Source: Candidatus Cloacimonadota bacterium (lineage in GTDB: Bacteria > Cloacimonadota > Cloacimonadia > Cloacimonadales > TCS61). Taken from it: DNA of 5,858 nt. Positions 1 through 4,400 of this stretch are shown here, piece after piece. The stretch covers positions 1-5,858 of the forward strand of contig JAQICU010000032.1 in assembly GCA_027858325.1 (NCBI GenBank), in the 5' to 3' direction. Under the pieces are notes generated by a model, which saw only the letters and a list, made by a program, of their open reading frames with translations, ran no database searches and was not told where the DNA came from. The first letter of the stretch is position 1. Each line of letters opens with the position of its first letter. Both the position numbers and the translations under genes were made by a program.

Positions 1-605
1 TTATATGACACAGGGTGAAAGAGTATTTCTTCACTAGGATAAGATACGAGAAGTTTTTGCAGAAGATTACTATTATCTTCGGTTAACCAAGTTTCCTCGT
101 TCTCCTTTTGTAAAATTACCGGCATACGATGATGAATATTTTTTAGTTTTTCATTAGATGATGTTGTGATAATAGAACATGAGAAGATCTGCTTTCCAGC
201 GGGAGATTTCCAAATCTCCCAAATACCTGCAAATGAGAATAATTCTCTATCTTTAAGATGAATGTAAATTGGTTGTTTATCACTTTTTCTCCATTCGTAA
301 AATCCATTTGCAGGGATGAGACATCGTCTCTTCTGGAAAGCAAATTTGAAACTTGGTTTTTCTGCAATTGTTTCACATCGAGAATTGATAAGTTTATAAC
401 CAATTCTCTCATCTTTTGCCCAAAAAGGAATTAACCCCCATTTACATGATTTCAGCATATTTTGTTGATTCTCATTTACTATAATTGAAATTTCTTGACA
501 GGGTGCAAAATTGTAATTTGCATCAATTTCACCGATCTTATCTAAAAGATCTGCATAATCTTTAATTGCTTGAAAACTGCTATAGAGAGCGAATCTTCCA
601 CACAT
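1..605 (-). CDS. SRAP-domain abasic-site-binding protein (YedK/HMCES family), 3' end cut by window edge
   Basis: Members of this family bind abasic sites in single-stranded DNA and form a covalent thiazolidine link through Cys2 after the initiator Met is removed, shielding the lesion. The translation begins MCGRF, the family hallmark, so Cys2 is in place. The other expected active-site residues are visible: Asn74 in INSRCET, Glu104 in NGFYEW, and His158 in IHHRMPV. The WGLIPFWAK segment (residues 56-64) is also typical. 201 residues are visible, ending in FHPVSY, which matches the last conserved block (HPVS..VN) of a protein usually around 200-230 residues, so perhaps 15-30 residues are missing beyond base 1. 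The start at 605 is fixed by the mandatory Met-Cys and by a strong AGGAGG at 610-615. It lies on the same strand as umuD-umuC-dinB, 238 bp downstream of dinB. SRAP genes are known to associate with SOS genes, so this context supports a damage-tolerance role. Function call is confident; co-regulation is inferred. Confidence 0.95.
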   Translation of the reverse strand, partial: MCGRFALYSSFQAIKDYADLLDKIGEIDANYNFAPCQEISIIVNENQQNMLKSCKWGLIPFWAKDERIGYKLINSRCETIAEKPSFKFAFQKRRCLIPANGFYEWRKSDKQPIYIHLKDRELFSFAGIWEIWKSPAGKQIFSCSIITTSSNEKLKNIHHRMPVILQKENEETWLTEDNSNLLQKLLVSYPSEEILFHPVSY

Positions 606-609
606 TTAT

Positions 610-615
610 CCTCCT
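610..615 (-). promoter_or_regulatory. Ribosome binding site of the SRAP gene
   Basis: Reading the minus strand, AGGAGG is followed by four bases (ATAA) and then the ATG at 605. This close-to-ideal Shine-Dalgarno sequence confirms the Met-Cys start that the SRAP mechanism needs. Confidence 0.85.
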
Positions 616-625
616 GATTATTTCT

Positions 626-650
626 GGTTGCTAAGTTGAACTTATCAACC
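626..650. repeat. 25-bp imperfect palindrome upstream of the SRAP gene (copy 1)
   Basis: The element has 12-base arms around a single central base (638). Arms read GGTTGcTAAGTT and AACTTAtCAACC, with only the 631/645 pair mismatched. It ends 10 bp from the SRAP Shine-Dalgarno sequence, so it lies in the probable 5' leader or promoter. It shares the core AAGTTSAACTT with the second palindrome, centred 31 bp away. It could be a repressor operator, a leader hairpin, or a dispersed palindromic repeat; the sequence alone does not decide. Confidence 0.7.
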
Positions 651-656
651 TAATTG

Positions 657-681
657 TGTCCGCAAGTTCAACTTGCGAACA
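657..681. repeat. 25-bp imperfect palindrome upstream of the SRAP gene (copy 2)
   Basis: Like copy 1, it has 12-base arms around one central base (669) and a single mismatched pair (660/678). The inner 17 bases, CGCAAGTTCAACTTGCG, are self-complementary apart from the centre. It shares the central AAGTTSAACTT core with copy 1, but the outer arms are unrelated (TGTcCGC versus GGTTGcT). Matching core, size and mismatch position argue that the two are related elements rather than chance palindromes. Confidence 0.7.
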
Positions 682-758
682 TGGTACATATCATATCGCA
701 AACAATTAATGTTGGCTTTGTAAAGCAAAACGACATATTCTTTTCTGTTTGAAAAGTT

Positions 759-778
759 CTCAAAAGCAGAGCTTTGAG
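759..778. repeat. Hairpin-forming inverted repeat in the dinB-SRAP spacer
   Basis: CTCAAA pairs with TTTGAG, then GC pairs with GC after a bulged A (765), leaving the three-base loop AGA (768-770). No T-run follows on the minus strand, so it is not a canonical rho-independent terminator for the dinB message. It lies 66 bp beyond the dinB stop codon. Confidence 0.5.
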
Positions 779-789
779 TTCAAGGTAAA

Positions 790-807
790 ACAAGATTCCA
801 ATCTTGT
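790..807. repeat. 18-bp palindrome in the dinB-SRAP spacer
   Basis: ACAAGATT and AATCTTGT are perfect 8-base complementary arms around a central CC. On the minus strand the right flank continues as TTTTACC, so a weak intrinsic terminator for the umuDC-dinB transcript is conceivable (stem then TTTT). The stem is AT-rich and the loop would have to open to at least four bases, so terminator strength is doubtful. It may instead be one unit of a palindromic repeat cluster. Confidence 0.55.
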
Positions 808-817
808 ACTTCTTATA

Positions 818-837
818 CTGGAAATCGGAGTTTCTAG
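818..837. repeat. Hairpin just downstream of the dinB stop codon
   Basis: The arms CTGGAAAT and GTTTCTAG pair over about eight positions, including two G-U-type wobbles, around the loop CGGA (826-829). It lies 6 bp past the dinB stop (844-846). Together with the 790-807 palindrome it would give the end of the operon message a double-hairpin tail. The evidence is pairing only. Confidence 0.4.
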
Positions 838-843
838 ATACAG

Positions 844-1944
844 CTAAATTATTGGCATCATTTTCTTATAAAACGTTAATATCTCTTGTTTATCACTTCT
901 ATCATCTTCCCACTCAAGATTAGAAACGCTCAACCCTAAAAGTCGAATTTTACATTTAGGTCCCAGAGTTTCTAACAACATTTTCCTTCCCATATGATTG
1001 ATCACATTATCTTTATCAAATGGTATATCAAGTGATTTACTTCTACTCACAACATCGAAGTTTGCATATTTGACCTTTAATGTCAAAGTTTTTGCCTTAA
1101 ATTTCTTCTCCAGCATTTGTTTACTAATTTTCTCACCAAGTTTGGTAAGTATCTCAACCATTTTATTTACATCACTTATGTCTTTAGCAAACGTACGTTC
1201 ATGACCCAGAGATTTTCTAACTCTCTCGGTAGTTACTTCCCGATCATCTATCCCACGTACAATGTTATAATAATAACTTCCAACTTTTCCAAAATGCTTC
1301 ATCAGTTCCTTCAATGTTCGCTCTTTCAGATCTTTGCCGGTTCTTATACCAAGCATATTCATTTTTTTTTCGCTTGCCTTTCCAATTCCGTGAAATTTAC
1401 CAATTGGAAGTTCCTCCAATACCTGTTTTGCTTTTAAAGGAGTTACCACCATCAATCCATCAGGTTTATTCATGTCGGAAGCAATTTTTGCCAGAAATTT
1501 ATTGTAAGAAACTCCTGCTGAAGCCGTCAGCCTGGTTTTATTAAAGATCTCTCTCCTGATCTCAATAGCGATCTGAGTAGCTGATGCAATATCTTTTTTA
1601 TTTTCTGTTACATCAATATATGCTTCATCAATAGAGACAGGCTCTACAAGATCGGAATATTCGTAAAATATTTTTCTTGCGATTTCGGATACTTCTCGGA
1701 TTGCATCAAAATCGGGTTTTACAAAGATGCCGTGCGGACACAATTTGTGGGCTTTGAAACTGGGCATGGCAGAGTGAATACCATATTTTCGAGCTTCATA
1801 ATTGCAGGTGGAAACTACACCCCGGCTGTTTGCCGGTCCTCCACAGATTACCGGTTTGCCTTTAATTTCCGGATGATCCCGAATGTATACAGCAGCAAAA
1901 AATGCATCCATATCCACGTGAATGATCTTTCTTGTTTTTGTCAT
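844..1944 (-). CDS. dinB: DNA polymerase IV (Y-family translesion polymerase)
   Basis: DinB is an error-prone polymerase that extends past bulky and minor-groove lesions with help from the sliding clamp. At 366 residues it has the family's usual length. The palm carries the metal ligands Asp11 (HVDMDAFF) and Asp106-Glu107 (SIDEAY), and Phe16 sits at the steric-gate position. Tyr49 and Arg52 of NYEARKYG match the residues that contact the incoming triphosphate. The helix-hairpin-helix thumb is at about 179-206 (LPIGKFHGIGK) and the little finger at about 240-348. The C-terminal QEILTF (353-358) could be a degenerate clamp-binding motif. Tyr20 replaces the nearly invariant Glu of the FFA.VE motif. 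The start ATG overlaps the umuC TGA as ATGA (1941-1944), with GAAGG four bases upstream, so translation is probably coupled to umuC. It is the last gene of the umuD-umuC-dinB operon and shares its control. Confidence 0.97.
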   Translation of the reverse strand: MTKTRKIIHVDMDAFFAAVYIRDHPEIKGKPVICGGPANSRGVVSTCNYEARKYGIHSAMPSFKAHKLCPHGIFVKPDFDAIREVSEIARKIFYEYSDLVEPVSIDEAYIDVTENKKDIASATQIAIEIRREIFNKTRLTASAGVSYNKFLAKIASDMNKPDGLMVVTPLKAKQVLEELPIGKFHGIGKASEKKMNMLGIRTGKDLKERTLKELMKHFGKVGSYYYNIVRGIDDREVTTERVRKSLGHERTFAKDISDVNKMVEILTKLGEKISKQMLEKKFKAKTLTLKVKYANFDVVSRSKSLDIPFDKDNVINHMGRKMLLETLGPKCKIRLLGLSVSNLEWEDDRSDKQEILTFYKKMMPII

Positions 1945-3221
1945 ATTGCCTTCACCACCGGAATGTGTTTCCAGCTTGTTGTATAGCTGGGAGTAAGCTG
2001 TTCTCTCTTCATCTGCCAGGGCTTACGAATGCCGGCAGAAGCATAGGTAAGTATATGTGATCCCATTTTTTCATTGATATCATCCATGCAATCCATGATA
2101 ACTTTTCGGTGGTCGTCTAGATATGTAGGTTGGAAAAAATCGAGTGGTGCTTTACTTTGATGCATAATATCAGCGAGCATTACACCAACTTTTTTGTATT
2201 TGTATCCGGGAAGGTAGATCTTCTTTAGAATTCTATTGGCAGCACAAATAAAATCCGGAGTGTAGGCAGAGGGGAGAGGAAGACGTGTTTTGGCATAATT
2301 TGCATATTGCGGCTCGTTCTTAAACCGATTTGTGGAGAGAAATACAATAATAATTGAAGCTACCTGGTTTTCGGAACGCAGTTTTTTCACAGCTACACTG
2401 CAGTAATCAGAAGCTGCTTCCATTAAGTTCTGCAGCTCAGTTACCGGATTTCCAAATGACTTGGATGATACGATCTCTTTCTTTGGTTTCATATCCATTT
2501 CCAGATCTATGCAGGATATCCCACGCAGCTCTTTTACCATTCGCAGCCCAACGATCGTCATTTTATTCTGGACCCATTTATCCGGAACTTGAGTGAGTTC
2601 ATGTGCATTTGTGATCCCGTTACGGCGCAGCATTTTGGCGTATTGCCTTCCCACACCCCAAATGTGTTCTACTTCCACCCAGCGTAGAATATTATCTCTA
2701 TCAGGATGACCTGTAATATCAAAGACACCTTCTGCAAAATTGTGCTTTTTGGCAAAACGATTGGCGACTTTTGCCAGAGTTTTGGTGGGACCAATACCAA
2801 CTGAAACCGGTAAACCCGTATGTTGCCACACGATTTTCTTTATTTGCCTGCCATAGTCAGTCAGGTTCAGATGTTCAAATCCTCTCAATGAGAGAAATGC
2901 TTCATCAATAGAATATATTTCAAGGTCAGGTGTGAAAATTGATAAAGTATTCATGACTCTGGCAGACATATCACCGTATAATGTATAATTTGATGAGAAT
3001 AGCTTAATGCCATGCTTTTTTATGAAACGCTTATCGATTTTGAAAGCAGCAGCTCCTCTGGAAATTCCCAATTTTTTCAATTCGCTGGAAAGTGCTACAA
3101 TGATACCGTCATTATTTGATAATATGCCCACGGGTTTATTTGCAAGATACGGGTTGAACACTTTCTCGCATGATGCGTAAAAGCTGTTGCAGTCAACTAA
3201 AGCGACGGTATTTTTAGCCAT
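1941..3221 (-). CDS. umuC: UmuC-type Y-family polymerase, catalytic subunit of a Pol V-like mutasome
   Basis: UmuC together with a processed UmuD dimer forms an error-prone lesion-bypass polymerase in the SOS response. The 426-residue product matches UmuC along its whole length. The palm holds Asp10 (LVDCNSFYASCE) and Asp106-Glu107 (YSIDEAFLSL), with Tyr15 as steric gate. Other recognisable blocks are LSNNDG (34-39), FSSNYTLYGDMS (75-86), GIGPTKTLAKVANRFAKK, the HIWGVG hairpin of the thumb, and the UmuC-specific tail KPWQMKREQLTPSYTT. The clamp motif is PLDFF (359-363), against QLNLF in the E. coli protein. Unusually, the DGC.(V/I)AR..EAK block reads DGIIVALSSELK, losing the usual Cys and Arg (Ile40, Leu44). 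The start lies 2 bp after the umuD stop and the stop overlaps dinB by 4 bp, so all three are one transcript. Neither the metal ligands nor the length suggest inactivation. Confidence 0.97.
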   Translation of the reverse strand: MAKNTVALVDCNSFYASCEKVFNPYLANKPVGILSNNDGIIVALSSELKKLGISRGAAAFKIDKRFIKKHGIKLFSSNYTLYGDMSARVMNTLSIFTPDLEIYSIDEAFLSLRGFEHLNLTDYGRQIKKIVWQHTGLPVSVGIGPTKTLAKVANRFAKKHNFAEGVFDITGHPDRDNILRWVEVEHIWGVGRQYAKMLRRNGITNAHELTQVPDKWVQNKMTIVGLRMVKELRGISCIDLEMDMKPKKEIVSSKSFGNPVTELQNLMEAASDYCSVAVKKLRSENQVASIIIVFLSTNRFKNEPQYANYAKTRLPLPSAYTPDFICAANRILKKIYLPGYKYKKVGVMLADIMHQSKAPLDFFQPTYLDDHRKVIMDCMDDINEKMGSHILTYASAGIRKPWQMKREQLTPSYTTSWKHIPVVKAI

Positions 3222-3223
3222 TG

Positions 3224-3685
3224 TTATCTCATCTTATGAATGGAATAGATAACTACTCCCCATATATGGAAATTTATATCGCGAGTTATTTCGAGCGGTT
3301 CAAATTCGGGATTCTCAGGTGCAAGAAACCATTTCCCACTTTTCTTATAAAGTCGTTTTACCGTAAGCTCTCCGTCGACTATTGCGATCACTATCTTTTT
3401 GTGAGCCGGTTCCACGGCTCTATCTACAATGAGAATGTCGCCCGGATAAATTCCTGCATCTACCATGGAATATCCCTCAACCTTTACAAAATAGGTTGCC
3501 GAAGGATGAGAAATGAGATGTTCATTTAGATCAAGGTTCTCTTCGATGTAATCCTGTGCGGGAGAAGGAAAACCGGCAGATACTTCATTTCCAAGAAGAG
3601 GTCGTGGCAGGAATGTGGATATCTTACAATAAAAAAGGTCTGCAATAGTATTATCTACTCTGTGTTTTATTATGTTATTTACCAT
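3224..3685 (-). CDS. umuD: UmuD, self-cleaving LexA-like peptidase S24 subunit of the mutasome
   Basis: UmuD cleaves itself when bound to RecA-ssDNA filaments; the shortened UmuD' dimer then activates UmuC. The 153-residue product carries the expected cleavage site as Ala37-Gly38 in SAGFPSPA, the catalytic Ser73 (VEGYSM) and Lys110 (LTVKRL), 37 residues apart exactly as Ser60 and Lys97 are in E. coli UmuD. The block HPSATYFVK is almost identical to E. coli. The 36 residues before the cut are longer than E. coli's 24 and show no helix-turn-helix, which argues against LexA. A GTG at 3691 in the same frame would add two residues, but its G belongs to the Shine-Dalgarno sequence AGAAGG (3691-3696), so the ATG at 3685 is preferred. 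It is the first gene of the operon. A half-site array overlying its probable promoter suggests damage-induced control. Confidence 0.95.
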   Translation of the reverse strand: MVNNIIKHRVDNTIADLFYCKISTFLPRPLLGNEVSAGFPSPAQDYIEENLDLNEHLISHPSATYFVKVEGYSMVDAGIYPGDILIVDRAVEPAHKKIVIAIVDGELTVKRLYKKSGKWFLAPENPEFEPLEITRDINFHIWGVVIYSIHKMR

Positions 3686-3690
3686 GATCA

Positions 3691-3696
3691 CCTTCT
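3691..3696 (-). promoter_or_regulatory. Ribosome binding site that decides the umuD start
   Basis: On the minus strand AGAAGG is followed by TGATC and then ATG (3685). AGAAGGTGATC closely mirrors the complement of the 16S rRNA 3' tail. The spacing is normal for ATG 3685 and impossible for the in-frame GTG at 3691, which lies inside the motif. Confidence 0.8.
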
Positions 3697-3718
3697 TTTA
3701 TTCTCATACCTTACAAAG

Positions 3719-3748
3719 CAAATATTAACGATATAGTTAATATGTCAA
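3719..3748 (-). promoter_or_regulatory. Candidate sigma-70 promoter of umuD-umuC-dinB
   Basis: The minus strand has a perfect TTGACA (3748-3743). The -10 is less clear: TATTTG (3724-3719) at 18 bp or TAATAT (3727-3722) at 15 bp are the best options. Both elements are embedded in the ATATTAAC/GTTAATAT repeats, as expected of a promoter blocked by a repressor. Transcription would start 20-35 bases before the umuD ATG. Confidence 0.5.
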
Positions 3749-3766
3749 TATATATATTAACTTAAC
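3722..3766. promoter_or_regulatory. Array of ATATTAAC/GTTAATAT half-sites, candidate SOS operator
   Basis: Five related half-sites lie within 45 bp: ATATTAAC (3722-3729), GTTAATAT (3736-3743), GTCAATAT (3744-3751), ATATTAAC (3754-3761) and a partial TTAAC (3762-3766). The first two form a perfect inverted repeat with a 6-bp spacer; the third and fourth form a second one (3744-3761) with a single mismatch. The second and third are direct repeats with an 8-bp period. The array covers both promoter hexamers of the umuD operon. A LexA-type repressor is the obvious candidate because umuDC is the classical SOS target, but this does not match the E. coli box (CTG-N10-CAG) or the Gram-positive box (GAAC-N4-GTTC). 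The assignment is therefore an inference. Confidence 0.55.
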
Positions 3767-3785
3767 AGATAATAATATGAAATAA

Positions 3786-3807
3786 GTATAAAAGCATTTA
3801 TTTATAC
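3786..3807. repeat. Inverted repeat in the divergent umuD / membrane-protein promoter region
   Basis: GTATAAA (3786-3792) and TTTATAC (3801-3807) are perfect 7-base arms separated by 8 bases. It sits between the two divergent promoters, 26 bp upstream of the TTGACA of the plus-strand gene. In sequence this AT-rich a 7-base pair of arms has moderate weight. It could be a regulator site for the plus-strand gene. Confidence 0.35.
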
Positions 3808-3832
3808 GAAATAATTAACCAGAGTAAATTTC

Positions 3833-3860
3833 TTGACATAGCAGATTTACAATCTATTAA
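3833..3860 (+). promoter_or_regulatory. Candidate promoter of the DUF5684-like gene
   Basis: TTGACA (3833-3838) is a perfect -35 hexamer. TATTAA (3855-3860) follows after 16 bp and matches four of six bases of TATAAT. This would start transcription about 25 bases before the ATG at 3891, leaving room for the AGGAGG. Confidence 0.55.
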
Positions 3861-3875
3861 TTGCTCAATAAAAAA

Positions 3876-3881
3876 AGGAGG
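3876..3881 (+). promoter_or_regulatory. Ribosome binding site of the DUF5684-like gene
   Basis: AGGAGG lies nine bases before the ATG at 3891. It excludes the longer reading from a TTG at 3861, which would place the Shine-Dalgarno inside the coding sequence and has none of its own. Confidence 0.8.
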
Positions 3882-3890
3882 ACGTATATT

Positions 3891-4283
3891 ATGAACTCAT
3901 TGTTATTTACATTGGCAAAAGGTGGTGGTGGTTTTATTACATTTTTATTCTTTATTGTTTGGCTTGTTTCCGTAATAGGTTTATGGAAGATATTTGAAAA
4001 AGCCGGTAAACCGGGGTGGGGAGCATTTATCCCAATTTATAATATGATATTATGGTTAGAGATTGTAAGAAGACCTGGTTGGTGGATCATCTTGATAGTT
4101 ATTGTACCATTTGCAAATATCGTTTGTGCAATAATTGTAGTTTTTGATCTTGCAAAATCATTTGGCAAAGGTGTTGGTTATGGTTTTGGATTATTGCTTC
4201 TACCACTTATTTTCTTCCCGATGCTTGGGTTTAGTGATGCAGAATACACTCCAATAAAAAGAGAAGTTGTAGTTCAAACTTAA
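3891..4283 (+). CDS. Small multi-pass membrane protein resembling DUF5684
   Basis: The 130-residue product is almost wholly membrane-associated. Hydrophobic segments run at about 14-32, 64-85 and 97-114, with a further nonpolar stretch at 45-59. Conserved-looking features are FEKAGKPGWGAFIPIYN (35-51), RRPGWW (60-65), DLAKSFGKG (86-94) and FFPMLGFSDAEY (108-119). This pattern matches the uncharacterised DUF5684 family, whose members occur alone or next to/fused with other inner-membrane domains; the function is unknown. No cleavable signal peptide is evident, since the first segment follows a short Gly-rich N-terminus. The start is fixed by AGGAGG at 3876-3881. It is divergent from umuD, with 205 bp between the two starts, has its own likely promoter and a strong terminator, and so is monocistronic. 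Family recognition is from memory of the motif pattern, not a search. Confidence 0.75.
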   Translation: MNSLLFTLAKGGGGFITFLFFIVWLVSVIGLWKIFEKAGKPGWGAFIPIYNMILWLEIVRRPGWWIILIVIVPFANIVCAIIVVFDLAKSFGKGVGYGFGLLLLPLIFFPMLGFSDAEYTPIKREVVVQT

Positions 4284-4304
4284 GATAGAAATATTTTGTT
4301 ATCT

Positions 4305-4332
4305 AAGCACCGCAATTTAGCGGTGCTTTTTT
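4305..4332 (+). terminator. Rho-independent terminator of the DUF5684-like gene
   Basis: AAGCACCGC (4305-4313) pairs perfectly with GCGGTGCTT (4320-4328) around a six-base loop (AATTTA). The T-run continues to 4332. The hairpin begins 22 bases after the stop codon and is the most GC-rich stem in the window. It separates this gene from the aldolase gene. Confidence 0.93.
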
Positions 4333-4341
4333 ATTTGTGAT

Positions 4342-4369
4342 TTGACAAAAAAAAATAGAGCATAGTAAT
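4342..4369 (+). promoter_or_regulatory. Candidate promoter of the threonine aldolase gene
   Basis: A perfect TTGACA (4342-4347) is followed after 16 bp by AGTAAT (4364-4369), which matches four of six -10 bases. The spacer contains a run of nine or more A residues. The element lies directly after the upstream terminator, consistent with an independent transcript. Confidence 0.45.
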
Positions 4370-4400
4370 AAAAGTTCAAATACATAAAAGAAGGGATGTT

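Noticed and set aside
143..412. Open frame on the minus strand of 89 codons within the SRAP region
   Set aside because: It is out of frame with the SRAP coding sequence, whose conserved motifs run through the same bases, and has no recognisable protein features.
690..724. Sigma-70 promoter for the SRAP gene (TATGAT at 695-690 on the minus strand)
   Set aside because: The -10-like hexamer is good, but nothing resembling TTGACA lies at 15-19 bp; the nearest, TTTACA (724-719), is 23 bp away.
606..843. CRISPR array or tRNA in the palindrome-rich spacer
   Set aside because: The palindromes do not repeat as identical direct repeats with regular spacers, and no cloverleaf pattern is visible.
998..2596. 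Several plus-strand open frames of 68-106 codons across dinB and umuC
   Set aside because: They lie antisense to two fully conserved polymerase genes, lack ribosome binding sites and resemble no family.
3224..3685. Reading the S24 peptidase as LexA rather than UmuD
   Set aside because: There is no N-terminal helix-turn-helix, the protein is only 153 residues, the GFPSPA..Y and HPSATYFVK blocks are UmuD-like, and umuC follows directly.
3686..3691. GTG at 3691 as the umuD start, adding two residues
   Set aside because: Its first base lies within the Shine-Dalgarno AGAAGG (3691-3696), so no ribosome binding site would precede it; ATG 3685 has proper spacing.
3861..3890. TTG at 3861 as the start of the DUF5684-like protein
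   Set aside because: The ten extra residues (LNKKRRTYI-like) would be coded by the AGGAGG ribosome binding site itself, and no site precedes the TTG; the ATG at 3891 fits.
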